Source of the DNA: Trema orientale
Lineage: Eukaryota; Streptophyta; Magnoliopsida; Rosales; Cannabaceae
Length of the DNA: 64,000 bases
Assembly: GCA_002914845.1 (NCBI GenBank)
Contig: JXTC01000128.1
Span: forward strand, 620,524-684,523
Direction: 5' to 3'
Shown in pieces: positions 11,061 through 23,963 of the stretch (positions within the stretch are counted from its first letter, which is position 1; every line of letters starts with the position of its first letter). The position numbers were made by a program, and so were the translations under genes. Below the pieces are notes generated by a model. It made no database searches and was not told the origin of the DNA. It saw only the letters and a list, made by a program, of their open reading frames with translations.

Positions 11061-11787
11061 TTTTGTTTATTATGTTGATAGGAATTTTTTTTTCTTTTGT
11101 CGACCAAGAATATGAAAATCTATATATGCTCTAGGAGATTATGTTAGAGGAACGTTTTTACTAATTTATATACATTCCTCCTTAATATGGAATATATTTC
11201 TATTTTCAAAATTATGGTATAATTAAGTTACTTACATAAATTGTGATTGTAAATACAATCCATCACCAAGTCATAGTCATAGAAATTGTAATTGAAAATA
11301 CAATTGGTTACCAAGTCATAGTCATTATGCGTATTAAAATATTAAAGCTGTTTGGGTGAAAGAAGGAAAAACATGGCACTTACTGATTTAAAATGTTGAG
11401 AGTGCTCTTACAAGTGAAATTATTTTGTGGTGGACTTGGCACATAATATATTTTTATCCAAGAAAAAAACTTGATACTATATGTTAGCCATTTTATTAAG
11501 TTGCAATCATGTTCTAGTCATTGTTTTTAAAATGAACTCTCAATCATATCTAAGGGTAGTATGAAGCATTGCCCTTTGATTCCTACCCTGCTTTTGGCTC
11601 CCGAATTATAAACTAAAATCAAAGATAGATACAGTAATAAGAACAATTAAAGGTGCATCTCAAAGATTTGACGAAAAAAGTAAAAAAAAGTGTCATTATG
11701 TGTATACTACCCGAGAACAATAGTGAATGGTAAAGACAACTATCTAAACTGAGAAGATAATTCTAGAAGAAAATAAAAATACATATA
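11061..11787. other. AT-rich spacer, nothing recognised
   Basis: No gene is seen. The sequence has short direct repeats of 'ttgtaattgaaaatacaat' type near 11240-11310 and leads into the TIR of the Harbinger element. Confidence 0.5.
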
Positions 11788-12404
11788 GGCCACGTTTAGT
11801 GTGCCGTATTGTATTATATTGTATTAAATTATATTAATTTTATACAATACTATATTTAGTTTTGCATTGTACTAAGCACTTGTATTAAATTACACTATGT
11901 TTGGTGAGCAATTGTATTGTATTATACTAATTATCAAATTTTCTAAAAATTGAAATTCAAGTGAATTTTTCACCCAAATATCTTGTGACTCTCTCTCCTC
12001 ATACCGTAGCTCGACTTTCTCTCTCCTTGTTCTCACTCAAATTGCTCTCTCTTTGTTCTCATTCTCCTCATCCTCTTGCTCGACTTTCTCTCTCCTTATT
12101 CTCGTCATTGACTTTCTTATTTCTAATTGAAACCCTCAACTTTCTCTCTTCTTCATACATGTAGACACATGTGTAAAACAAAATCCAACAATATAAAAAT
12201 AAAAATAGATTGGTCAATTGAATATATTATTGCTAAAGCAAGTAAAATAAAGTAACTAGTTAAGAAAAACACATAAAATGTAAATTTACTTTAAGGTCCA
12301 AAACATGACTATAGTAAAAGAAAGTCTAAAATAGTACCACGACGCTCACAAGAAAATCAATGATGAAGTCTAGCTTCCCTAAGAATTCTTCTCACAAATG
12401 TCTC

Positions 12405-13110
12405 TCATAGTGAGCTATCTATCGACTTAAACGTTGCTACATATTGTTCTTTCTCTAATATGTGAGTTAAGGCATCAAGTTGGTCATCATCTAAAAGGCC
12501 CATTTGTTTCAACTCCAAAGCAATATCCTTACCATCATCATTTCCTTGAACCAACCACTCACTAATCAACCTTACTTGCTCAAATGATTGTTCAAACATA
12601 GTCTTGAAGGAAAAAGCAATTTCAATCATCCCATCATACATATTCTCTAATCTAGATCTCTTTCTTCGAGTAGTTAGGATAGAGAAGTTTGATTCACTGA
12701 CCTAGTCTCATCATCATCTTCACCAGACTCTTGGTTCATATTCTCAGCCATGTCTGTTGGTGTTTCTTCTCCTCCCCCAGCTGCTCGATCTTTTCCAAAG
12801 ATAATAGCAAGTATCTCAAAAATAGGAATGATTTGTTTCTCCATCCTTCAACATCCTTATTATGCTACAATAAGTATAGCAAGCAGTTTGTATAACATAC
12901 TAATGATAAGAACAAAAGTGACAAAATAGATATAATAACTCATACCTGAACATAACTCAACTAAGCCTCCTCACTATTGACCTCTACACACTTTTTTATG
13001 TCATTTTATGCAAAATCACTTTTGTTAATCACGTCATAAACTATGCCATATTGCTTTTTTATCATCCTTATCTTATTCTCAATATGTGGAGTAGCTCTCA
13101 ATCCACTATT
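12405..13110 (-). pseudogene. Harbinger ORF1, Myb/SANT-like DNA-binding protein remnant
   Basis: Reading from high to low coordinates, a segment at about 13110-12950 encodes LRATPHIENKIRMIKKQYG, YDVINKSDF and KCVEVNSEE. This is the style of plant Harbinger Myb/SANT-like partners, with in-frame stops. A likely intron follows (donor near 12946, acceptor near 12866). Next comes the IFGKDRAAGGGEETPTDMAE linker with an acidic stretch, and a frameshift near 12690. The C-terminal part is open at 12405-12641 (LELKQMGLLDDDQLDALTHI). In active elements this protein helps nuclear import and end binding of the transposase. The N-terminal half of the Myb domain is missing, apparently deleted together with the transposase C-terminus. 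Confidence 0.65.
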
Positions 13111-14000
13111 AGGAATCAAAGACTCCTCAAGATAGACCACCGGACCTTAAGCAAGCAAAAACATCTCTTTATCATATTTCTAGCAAATGCATGTTTCATA
13201 TTAAAATGCTCCATATGGTTACTTGGTACATTTCTACCACATTCTAACAAGTGATATGCAGTTCTTCTGTAAGGGGATAGAAAGCCCACACCAATAGTAT
13301 ACCCAGCATCTCCAAGATAGTAATAACTTAAAAGTGACAAGTTGACAAACACAATTTTTGTCTAATAAGAATTTGAGAATCATTTAACTGTGAAGGGGAA
13401 AAACTACTAAATTTACCTCTAGGAACCTTTAAGCCATTAGGCTTACTCACAGCATCATGGAGTACTCTAGAATCTGATGCAGAGCCCTCCCAACTCGGAA
13501 AAAAAAATATAAACTTCATATCTCACGAGCAAACTCCTAATACATTTGTTGCAATATTCTTTTTTCTTGTTCGATGCCTAGGCTTGTCACTTTCAGGCAC
13601 CTGCACCTTAATGTAAGTACCATCTAATGCCTCAAGACAGTTCTTAAACTATTTTTATCGTTCATTAGTTCAATTAGTAGGAACAAGATCCAGACTAAAT
13701 AATAGAGTCTCTTATAATCTGAAAACTCCATGTAGTACTGAATTGAAATACCTACTAATAGTTTCTCTTGACTGCTTAAACCTACTACCAGTTGTACGAT
13801 TTTTTACATGATGAGCAAGTGTATGAATGAACATGCACACTTGCTCCTGCACAGTTACTAAACCATCCTTCTTCACCCTTTCATCAGTACAAAGTAATTC
13901 CAATAATACTCCAAAAGTCCTCCTATTCATTCTAAGCTTATTCACATAAATTATGTCACCTTCACCTATCAAACTATTCAAATATTGCAATTAAGTCTCA
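13111..14000 (-). pseudogene. HARBI1-like DDE transposase remnant
   Basis: Three stretches in order on the minus strand follow the HARBI1/DDE_4 family. At 13990-13712 is the N-terminal helical part (LELLCTDERV, VCMFIHTLAHHVKNRT, RETISRYFNSVL). Around 13640-13540 is the first catalytic Asp in [17 protein letters not shown], then [11 protein letters not shown] followed by a TGA. At 13519-13116 are WEGSASDSRVL, the second Asp in YYLGDAGYTIG, PYRRTAYHL, and the Glu region ending RWSILRS. The stop after VCS and breaks between segments make it non-functional. The C-terminus runs straight into ORF1 sequence within a few codons (about 13110), so a deletion joined the two genes. Confidence 0.8.
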
Positions 14001-14867
14001 TGTCTAGACAATGTCCAATTTTTAAACACGTATTTCTTGTAATTTTTGTCGACCAGATCATACATTAATAATAACATTATCATGCACATACTCATTATTT
14101 GCAAATTGTATAATCTTATGATAAGATATATCACAATCTTCTTGTATTGCGTGTCCATATCTATCAATAGCAGAAAAGGAATAAACTAATCAAAATAAGG
14201 ATACATATAGAACAAACACGAAGTAATAATCACATTAAAAGACATTGTAATTAACACAAAACACAATAAATTATTACTTAAGGATTACAGATACCAATAT
14301 ACAATTTAATGGCTTTTTCTTTTCAATCAGAATTTTGAACTCATTTTTCGATTAAAGCATTCGTTATATTTCAACTATTTAACGTGCTCTATTCATCATG
14401 TGGCTCGAATGTTTCATGGAAGCTGAGGGAACAATTTCATTGAAAGACCTTTGTAACTCTTCATCATGGTTATGCCTCAACATGACCACTTCAACTTTAT
14501 CAAGCCTTACATCATTGATATATTTTTTCAGGTTGTATACTCAATTCCATAGGGGTTAAATACTTTATACTGCTAAATATAGCTCTAAATCAATCAAAAT
14601 GCTCTTATAACAAAAATGCATATCATCTACTAAGGACTTGATTAATTATTTAGGTAAAGCTCATTCACCTTATTCAAACATATTTTGAATCTACATAAAC
14701 TCAAAAGACAAACATAAAGAATATTACTGGAAATACAAAACGACATCAAGATAATACAAACACAAAGACTCAACATATCACAATAAATGTCCTCACTTTC
14801 TATTATTGAACATAAAGGTCAACAAAGCTAGAGATAGATATCAGGACTAAGAAATATATATATATAT

Positions 14868-15082
14868 GGGTTTGGTTTAAATGGTTACAACAATATTTAC
14901 CCATGGATGGTTACAATGGTTTAAGCCGTTAGATCTAATCTCCTACGGTGGTGATTAGTTTGGTAGTTGGCCAAAAACATTTAATGCTATTTATTACCAT
15001 CAAAAAAATTTAATGCTATCATTACTTTTTTTAGTATCCATTCATGGTCACAAAAAAATTGTAACTATTGAGAAGTCCTCCA
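14868..15082. mobile_element. Small MITE in a (TA)n tract, nested in the Harbinger element
   Basis: The ends are imperfect inverted repeats of about 50 bp: GGGTTTGGTTTAAATGGTTA on the left, and on the right the complement of GGAGGACTTCTCAATAGTTA. Both are flanked by long AT dinucleotide runs (14854-14867 and 15083-15097). No ORF is present. The TA flanks fit a Tc1/mariner Stowaway-type insertion but may be chance in a TA repeat. Confidence 0.45.
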
Positions 15083-15478
15083 TATATATATATATATGGC
15101 ATGGAATTTTTTTCTTAGTTACTAAAATTTAGACACGAACAATGGTGGGTTTGTAATCAACCGCAATGAATTACTTAAATATTTAGCTATTGAACTACCA
15201 AACTCCATTATCCCTCCATATGTGTTTAACAATATCATCTAACATGACCCTCCTTGATAGTAACTAGCTAGCTAATTCATTCTACATACTTCGATGCAGT
15301 ATAAGATAGAATAAAGTTACATTTAATCTTGTACTCAATTACAAATCCTACTGCTAATTACCAAAGTAGCAACCAATGCATCTAGACTTTGTATTTCTGA
15401 GTTTATCTGCAATATGATGTAGAGTGAGTACATGACCATGACCCTACTGCTATTTCTCCACATGATCAATTGCATCTA

Positions 15479-15675
15479 TCAGTGAAACATTATTTCAACT
15501 GATTCATCAAGTGGGGATGCTTCAAAGGAATCTGTCACACCAGGAAACATTGTTAGGTCCAGTGGTCCATCTGCAGACTCTTTTATATCATTTTCCTCGT
15601 TGATCAAGTCTGAGTTTCCATCACTCAAAACAGATCCTAATACAGGGACTGAAGTTCCAAGGGTCTTTGTGGACT
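15479..15675 (-). pseudogene. Possible captured host-gene exon inside the Harbinger element
   Basis: The minus strand is open for 74 codons (15703-15479) and ends in TGA. An acceptor-like ...AACTGCAG stands right before 15675. The encoded peptide is acidic and not repetitive (it includes GSVLSDGNSDLINEENDIKE and PGVTDSFEASPLDESVEIMF). Its codon use looks coding compared with the surrounding AT-rich sequence. It does not resemble either Harbinger gene. I do not recognise the parent gene. It could be the last exon of a host gene picked up by the transposon, or chance. Confidence 0.3.
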
Positions 15676-16853
15676 CTGCAGTTTTAAATTGATCAATGTA
15701 TGGTCATCTAATTTTTTTTTTAAATTCTTATTTTATTTTTTCTTTTTTGGTGTAACACTAAATGAAGCCTGAAGAATCATGAGCTTAATGATGCCTAAAT
15801 TGTCTTTGTTATATGCAAATAAGCATCGACATTCGGTTTAAGCAATGAACCATAAAATATCCCACAACCATAATCAAACCCAATTACACACAATCAAACC
15901 CAATTATCACTATTATTATAAAATTCAATGAATAATTAATCATAATAACCCGCAACCACAAACAGAGACTGAGATTAAAATAAGTTAACACCTCATTAGC
16001 TTTAGATAATGAATCTAGACACAAAGATTTGAGAATCCCAATTAAAATTTTTGCTAAAACTGAAATATAACAAAATGAGTTCTTGTATTTCTCAGAGAGA
16101 AATGAAAATAGAGTATATATTATACACACACACATATTTATATATATAGATAGATAGAGCTGAAGGACGTATAAAAGTAGACCGATTTGAGCTTGTGATT
16201 AGAATATAAATAGGTGTATATGGATTTCAGATGTGCTTGTTAGGGTTTTACTTGAGAAGACAAAGGAAAATCAATATTGCTTTTGATTCTGACTTGGTTT
16301 TGGGAATGATAGTTGCAAAACCCTAAATCAAAAATTAGAAAGTCCAAAAATACGAAAAATCACAAAGCTCTAGATTCAAAAGATAAAAGACTAAACTCAC
16401 CTTAGAAATTGGAGTTGAGATTAGATCTGCTTGATTGGCACTCTGAAAGAGCAAAGGCAACCCAAAATGGTGAAGAAGACATCACAATAGGAAATAATAG
16501 CAGAAATCGAAGCCATTTTTGAACGAAAAAATGCTTGAGGAGAGGAGAGATGTCGATCTGGATGGAGAAGAGCTTCAAGAAATCGCCATTTTCGATCAGA
16601 CAAAAGCTCGATGATAGAGAAAATAAATAGGTTTGTGAGAGAAAGAGGTGTACTGGATAATGCTAGTTCAGATGTAAAATAATACTATACAGTCTTAATA
16701 CGAGAACTTTTTTTTTTGTATTCCATAATATGGAGTGTATTTTACTAAAATAAAAAGGTATATTAAATACTTCAATACAGAGCATCTACCAAACATAGTG
16801 TTGTAATAAGCTAATACAATACAAGGTACTTATACGGTGCACCAAACGTACCC

Positions 16854-17600
16854 ATATAGGGAAATATTACACTAAGTTTTTATATTCTCTTGTAGTAAGG
16901 ATCTTTAATATTTACTGTCACTAGTAAACCAATATAAACTTTTGGACTTCAGTTTGACAGTTATAAATTAAATATGTCGGAATAAATTTTAGTGAGAATT
17001 AGTTCGAAATCTAACGGTTAATATTAGTGTCTTATTTCATCACATCACATTACATCAGCCAATGTAAGCTTTTTTTTTTTTACTCTGTTCAAATGAGATG
17101 CCATTGAGTAACAAAATATAGAAATTATAATAATTTTGAGTCTAAAAGTAAAACTAATGACTATTTATAAAGATTATATTCAATATACATGAAACATTTT
17201 AAATATATATCTTATATATTTAAAGTTAGATTAATCGTATGTATATCTAGTTACTAATTTCTTTTAATGTACAATGAACATTAGTTCTTGGATTTCTATT
17301 TATTCACAACCAATATATATATATGTATATATATATCAACTTTTTATGTATGAACATGTTAATATTTAAATTTTATTTATTTTTTTTAATGTATAATAAT
17401 ATATGTACACTAACTTTTTTTGAACTTCTATGTATGTGCACACTAACTTTCTTTTTTTGAACAGTGTCAACTCAAAGGGGATTTTATTAATCGAAAAAGA
17501 AAACCATCGAAAACCAGTAGCAAATACAACGCATTGAACCAAAAGAGTAGAAAACAAGATACTACTCAACCCCAATGAAGAGAAAAATACCTAAACAAGG
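16854..17600. other. AT-rich spacer, nothing recognised
   Basis: No gene is seen. A TA-rich tract lies near 17313-17336. The stretch around 17466-17580 gives a short minus frame without recognisable motifs. Confidence 0.5.
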
Positions 17601-17982
17601 ACCAAGAAGAGTGGGCTGAATCAGAAGAAAACCCAAAATACAAAGATACTACCTCCGAACACATACATTCAAATTCCCACAAAACAAAACACATAAAAAC
17701 AGAAGAAAACATATAGGAAGAGAATCAATCTCTTAGAGGGACCCAACGTTTGTCTTTTGAAGCAACGCAGTAATGAGCTTTCCAACCAACTGGAAAACTA
17801 TTGTCACACCTGAAGACTATGGACATAGCAACCGCCACATACCCATAAGGATAAACCTGATTAATATGAAATGCTTCAAATCCAATGATAATTAAAATCC
17901 CAATAAATCCATTAACGCCCAAAATATCTCATCGTGGCAAAACACCAATTCATTCTAAACTATTAATAACAATTTGCTAAAT

Positions 17983-18266
17983 CAAATAGTGACAAAAGAA
18001 ACTAAAACCATAATAATAATCCAGTGTACCTCAAATAACCAACAATGTCTCAATAATGGAACTTAAACAAGGCAATAACTCTAAATAATAAATTTGAGTC
18101 TTCATTGACTTCGTACTTCTAAATCCAATAGTGACAAAAGAAACTAAAATCATAATAATAATCCAGTATACCTCAAATAACCAACAATGTCTCAATAATG
18201 GAAATTAAACAAGGCAATAACTCTAAATAGTAAATTTGAGTCTTCAGTGACTTCCTACTTCTAAAC
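17983..18266. repeat. 142-bp tandem duplication, two copies
   Basis: The copies are 17983-18124 and 18125-18266. Each starts 'caa(a)tagtgacaaaagaaac' and ends 'gacttc.tacttctaaa', with about ten differences between them. It is non-coding. Confidence 0.9.
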
Positions 18267-18570
18267 TCGAGTACCATTTACTGACTATCTTAAGAATTTG
18301 AAAAATATAAAGAATTAAAGGGAGAGCTCGACAGCAAGTAAGCAACCAATAATCTTTACTAGTTGGATCATGCATATGTCATTTGAAACAATTCGTAAAT
18401 ATTTTTCTGAATAACTCAATTTTAAAATTAATACCTTTCAAGATAACAACTGAAATCGGTCAAAAACAAATTTACAAAAATAACAGATTTCAAACCTATA
18501 GTTTCAATTTCATTCAATAACTAATAGTACTTTCAAATTCTACTCTATAGTTTTTGGATGACTATGACCA

Positions 18571-18705
18571 TACTTAACCCTTATGACTAGGTCTACATTT
18601 ACTATACTTAACCCCTATAACTAGGTCCATATTTAATACATTTAACCCCTATAGCTAGGTCCACATTCAGTGCATATTGTCCATATTTAACCACTGTAGA
18701 ATAGG
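18571..18705. repeat. Degenerate ~34-bp tandem repeat
   Basis: The unit 'tacttaacccctataactaggtccatat' recurs at 18571, 18605 and 18637, with a weaker copy from about 18680. It resembles the short repeat blocks seen in the middle of long gypsy LTRs. Confidence 0.75.
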
Positions 18706-20599
18706 CCCATATTATATAGTCAAATGAAGAGCGTTTTAATATATTCACATTCAATATGATTCAGAAACATTTTAATATTTTTCAAAAGCGATAAACTATC
18801 AAGTTGTTCAACAATAGCAATAATTAGAAGCTTGATCCGTATTTTCTTAAAGAAGACAGTATAACTCGATCAAAGCAGATTTTGTCCAAAAACAACTTAT
18901 TTGAAGTAAATATTTCAGATTTATAAATTTCTATTTTTCAAAAGAAATCAATAAGAATTAACTTTGATAAAACAAAATTCACTAATAAAGATGAAATATT
19001 ACTTACTTGTTCGCTAGCCTAACCAATCCAACAACAATTTACTATCTACCACAAGCACTTGTAATTATAACAAGAATCATACACGAACATTAAACACTTA
19101 AAAGGGACCTTAAATCATACCTAATACAATGTCTAACCTGCTATCCATGCACACTCGATAAGGTCGCTATACTCTCATGCATAACCTCAACATTATAATT
19201 TCATAACAATTCCAATTAAACTCTAAAAGTTATGAAATTTGAGGAATAATTTCTACAAATAATGCGGATCCTAGAAGTGCCAAAAATGTGGCTGTGGAGT
19301 CTATAGGTAGGCCCATGCAGCCGGGCAATCTACTACCACATTTTGCTCAATATGCTAAAAGTTATAGATTTTTTTTTTCAGATTCGTAGTGCTCATTTCG
19401 AAAGGCTATAACTCTCTAGTTATAAGTCCATTTTTGACGAATTATATACCGTTAGAAAGCAAGCTTATCGAATAAGTTTTCCAGGTATACCAAATATGAA
19501 CCTATTATAGCAACAAAAGCCCCTAAAAAGCCAATTGCAATGTCAGCTGCATTTTACCATCTTGGACTAAAACTAAAAAATCTATAACTTTTAATCTACA
19601 TATCTAAATCATATAATTTTGTTCACATTTTAAACCTTACAGCCAAAAGAATCACTTAAAATATAAATCTTCCACAGAATCATGATTGAAACAAATATAT
19701 TTTATTGAACCCTAAAATTCTAAACAAAGAATCACCCAAGAACCTTAAATAGTAGATTGATAATTGATGGGGATGAGTTCTTTACCTTAGAGAATTGACA
19801 ATCAACATTCTTTTGCTCCTTCCTCTTCTCTCGAGCTCTTAGTTGCTCTCTCCCGCTGCAGAGCATATTATTATTTTTTTTCTTTTCTGTCAGACTCTGA
19901 AAGGCTCTCTCCCTATTCTTTAAAATTACTTAATTCTCCTCGTTTAAGTAATTAAACTCTTAGTCTTTTTGTCTTTTTCTTTTTCATTTAATAATTTTGG
20001 CTTTTTTTTTCCACGTACTAGTTAAAGTAGCTAGTAAGAAGATGATTAGCATAGTCTAGGATGTCTGAAGCTGAACATCATTTATTTTCGAAGATACAAG
20101 TATTTTTGGCCTTCCATAGACTCCAAACAAGACTACAGAAAATCTCAAGTTCATCCAAAGTGAGAGAGGCAGCAGCAAAGACACAAAGACCCTCAAAAGA
20201 AAAGTGATCATATAACTCTTTTTAAATAAATAAAAGGTGAGATTTCAATGGAGATTTTTGTTTGTTCTCTATGAATGGTTACTCTAATTTGTACCATTGG
20301 ATTTTGATCTAATGGCTATAATAATATGAAATTTTACTAAAAACTTTTATGTAACTAATACATATATAAATATAGAAAGTTATTTAAAACATTAAAGATG
20401 GGTAACTTGATGAGTTGGTCAGTTTTCTTTTTTTTTTCACTCTTTTTTTTATTTGTTTTATTCATTCCCATGACATGGTTGATTCCTTATGTAGTTATTC
20501 TCATTCTCATTTTACATTCTCTCTATTTTTATATTTTATGTACATAACATCCTAATAACCCAAATAATGCCACGTATTTATTACAAATTGCACTGCACT

Positions 20600-22040
20600 C
20601 ACGTTTAGCCCGATATACTTCAATTTTGGGCAATTCTAGCCTCAATAAAATCCCAAATTGAGTTATTATTGATGCTATGGATATCTACACAAAAAGCTCT
20701 AGATGTTTTGTTCTTTGAAAAAATCATAAATCAGCCGAAATTTGGATAACAATATCATATCTTTCCAAATGATAAGATCAGCAACCAGTTTTGACACAGC
20801 AGAACCTATCTTCACCATTTTTACTCCAAGTCAAGAAATACGGCCATAATTGATGCAATTTTAGTGCCATACGACTCACAAGAGATAAGGCTTCATTTTC
20901 TCCTCTTTGATCAAGATTAGTTCGTCCAAATTCATTGAGTTCTAGATGCATTTTTGAGAGAGAATGAATCTGCCAAAATAAAGTGCCACCTTGCACTTAT
21001 CCTTAGCTTACAAATTTTGACTTTGTAACTCCAAGTTTTCTAATAAGTAGACGCTTAAGCTAAACTTAGGAGGCATCTTGGTTTGAGATCAAGATTGCTC
21101 TCTTTTGTTCTCCTCTTTTTATTCATGTTGTTATAATCTTTCTTTGCTTTCAAAATAGTAAGAATTTTCTGTTTAAACTACGTTCATATTGTGTACAAAC
21201 TTGTTATTCTTCTTCATCATGTCTACTTAATCTTGTATATTGCTAAGGTGAAATAGCGAATCTCTTGGGAAAAAAATAGGTATAATCTAAACTCTAGGTA
21301 GACCTCATTGTTTATATCATTTAATCACTGTTATACATGTGTTACTTAATTTTCTTAATCAGTCTTAATACCTTCCTTGTCAAGTGGTGGGTCTTGATTT
21401 ATTGTAGTCAACCTTTGGCACAACAAATACTTAATTTCTTTTGTACCGTTTGTGCTAGGAAGAGATTTTGATTTATTATGGACATAAGATAGCACTATAA
21501 ATGCTTGACTACATTTGCAAGGGTTAGCATTATTAAAGTAGGTAATTAAGAAAACTAATCTAATCACATAAATAACTAATAATGGACTTTTAATGATAAA
21601 TCCTCTGATTGGAACCTCCATTGTGTGTGGATTCTAATTGAGTTACAAAAAAACTTAGATTATACTTATTTGATGTACTTAAGAGTGGATTCCCTAATCT
21701 TAGCAAGTGTTTAATTTTGCAACTTCATATCATTATATTTCTGTCACTTTGTTTCATACTGTTATAATCATTCTACAACATACTTTCTCCCGTCCTTTTT
21801 ATTCTTGTAATATATATGTTATAGTTTTGTATTATTCACTAATCTTCCTGTGGATCGACCTCGGTCTTGCCGAGTAATTTATTACTTTGACACTCACTTG
21901 GGAGAAGGCTTTATTCATTTGAACCAGTTAGTTTCATGTTCTATTAATTGTTCCATGATAATTTATTTTTATAAATATTATTGGTGTCTTCTACGACTTG
22001 CAGCAAGGTCAAAATATAATTACAAAAATAGAAAAATATA
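20600..22040 (+). mobile_element. Probable Athila/Tat-type LTR, plus orientation
   Basis: The 'cctgtggatcgacctcggtcttgccgagtaatttattactttgacac' stretch (21849-21893) is a characteristic 3' part of Athila/Tat LTRs. The upstream 'tctccaaatgataagat...ccaagtcaagaaat' text also fits. No gag or pol lies next to it, so this is a solo or isolated LTR. Both ends are uncertain. Short frames on either strand in this stretch are not credible genes. Confidence 0.45.
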
Positions 22041-22050
22041 ATCTTTTAAT

Positions 22051-22517
22051 GGCATATTTACTAAGAAGTAATGGGAATGATATATGGAGTAATGATTCCC
22101 ATTTAAATATTTACTAAAATACGGGAAAGGGGGAAGTGAGTAGGGCCCACATAAATTTAGGGGAAAAGAATGATAATACTTCCTCCTATCAATACCCTAA
22201 GAAATGTAATTACACGTAAACACTCATTTTCTCCTTTTTAATTATTAAAATTGTAAAATACAATTTTACCAAAAAAATCTATCTACTTTAAAATTACGTA
22301 CTTTTAAAAGGACAATTTAGCAAGTATAATGTATTCCCATTACTTTTTCTGGGTTGAATAAACAAATGAATAGTATTCTAATAAATATGACTCCCTTTCT
22401 TATCAGTTTTAAGTAAACAATATAACAGAAATAATGATTCTCATACTATTTTATTTTATTCTCATTCATTTCCCTTTTTATTCACTCCGATTACGATTAC
22501 AGCGAAGTAAACATGTC
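22051..22517. mobile_element. Non-coding MITE-like element, 467 bp
   Basis: The left end GGCATATTTACTAAGAAGTA pairs with the complement of the right end (GACATGTTTACTTCGCTGTA). Internal 'gggaatg' and 'cattccc' blocks are mirrored. No clear target duplication is seen in the AT-rich flanks. From 22518 to 22977 nothing is recognised apart from AT-rich sequence. Confidence 0.45.
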
Positions 22518-22977
22518 ATAAAAATAATCTTTTCACGTATCATTGGTGATATGTTCTACTAAATTTACGTATCATATTTATGTAATATAATATTTTCAAG
22601 TGAAGAAAAAATAGAAAAAAGAAAAGAGAAAATTTAATAAAGAAACATTAAATAAATATGTGAAAATATAGTTATTAAATTCAGTCCAAATTTTTTTCGA
22701 TAAAAAAATTATTCCAATTTTTTTTTCTTAAAAAGCCATTCCACTAACTAATTCCTAAGCCAATGGGAATCGGAATGAAATAATTCCCTTAAAAGAATTG
22801 AAGTGAAATATTGATGGTACCATAAAAATGACTTGCTATTTTTGTCAAAGTATCCATGCATCGAGAGAAAACGAAAAACTTCATTGAAAACTCTTCCATA
22901 AATAAATTATTCATTTATTGATAAATAAAAAAACTCACTTAAATAATAATTTTTCATTATTTCTAGAGATTACTACA

Positions 22978-23590
22978 TGTTGACGGAGGTTTTGTCAACA
23001 ATAAATTTAGGAAATTACGAGATGTGATTTGTGTGTGAATAGAATTAATAAATTAAAACAAATAAGGAGACAAGAATTTTATAGTGGTTCAGCTCCAAAA
23101 AAAATGAGCCTACGTCCACTGTTCTTCACCATTTTCTAGAGAATCACAAGAGTTTCTCTAAGTATCAAGGTGAGAGCAAAGAGAGAATTACAAAGTGTAT
23201 AATGAAGTGATTGTCAGATGACTGTGAGATGAGCGTGAGAGATATGAAATTATGAGATTGAGACCCCTTTATATAGGTGAGGGTGGCTTTAGGTTTCCCA
23301 ATTTTGTGAATAGGAAACTACATAATAAAATACAATATAATATTGAGATTGGGTGACATCTCAAATTAAATAGACTGCTCGATCTCCATGTAGGAGTTTG
23401 TTTCCTTTTCTTTGTAATTACCCATTTAGAGAAGCTTGATCTAGTTTCCTTTTTACACTGATTGCATTTTAACTCATTCGGATGAGATCACACTTTGATC
23501 GGGAGAGCACACATGCGACCTGACACGTTCAACTAAATTGCTGACTTCCTTTCCTAGTGTCAACTGATATGGATTTAAGATCGCATAACA
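22978..23590 (-). repeat. 3' LTR of the Tat-type element
   Basis: On the minus strand it starts TGTTATGCGATC and ends in CAACA. It is the same length as its partner at 31872-32484. A second TATATAAAGG box near 23270-23278 could fire out of the element toward lower coordinates. Confidence 0.9.
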
Positions 23591-23963
23591 ATTGCCCCCC
23601 AGCTTCATTAGCCTTTCAGCTGAATGGAGCTTCCTACTCTGATAAATGCGAGCTTAATAATGCGACGTTATGAGTTCATCTTGAAACCCTCAAAAAGTCG
23701 CCAAATCTTGATCATACCTTTCCAGAACCATGCGTACCTTTTCCTGACAGATGCAACCACGTGTTACATTTTCTTAGAAGATTGGCAAAATTCGAGGAGA
23801 CTACTTCGTTTCTCGAGCTGACGCAATGATGGCAATGGCGTCAGCTATCATTTCAAATCACAATCTTTTCGTATCTCGAAAATTAAATTTCAAAAACTAA
23901 CTCCCGCGTGAATTTCGACCATCAAATCTCGAGAATTAATTTCTCATCACACGGCCGTGATTT

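Larger units (their letters stand above)
11788..16853 (-). mobile_element. PIF/Harbinger transposon, decayed, 5.07 kb
   Basis: The ends are inverted: GGCCACGTTTAGTGTGCCGT on the left, and on the right the complement of GGGTACGTTTGGTGCACCGT. Similar TIR-internal modules (ctatgtttgg, tacaatac) occur on both sides. ATA flanks both ends (11785-11787 and 16854-16856); the true duplication may be 3 bp as in this superfamily, within a longer CATATA match. Inside, on the minus strand, are the two genes expected of the superfamily: a Myb/SANT-like ORF1 and a HARBI1-like DDE transposase. Both are inactivated and nearly fused end to end. The remaining 2.8 kb is non-coding, apart from a possible captured exon and a nested MITE. 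Confidence 0.8.
17600..20060 (-). mobile_element. Probable degenerate gypsy LTR, minus orientation
   Basis: No gene is present. The 'ataactctctagttataagtccatttttgacgaatt...gttagaaagcaagc' stretch (about 19407-19465) is the kind of text common in long plant gypsy LTRs. The pyrimidine-rich block near 19800-19920 ('ctctcgagctct...tctctcccgctgcag') would be a leader on the minus strand. Boundaries and family are uncertain. It includes two local tandem repeats listed separately. Confidence 0.35.

Noticed and set aside
18571..18705. Repeat block considered as a CRISPR-like array
   Set aside because: It is a degenerate tandem repeat without distinct spacers, in plant LTR-like sequence.
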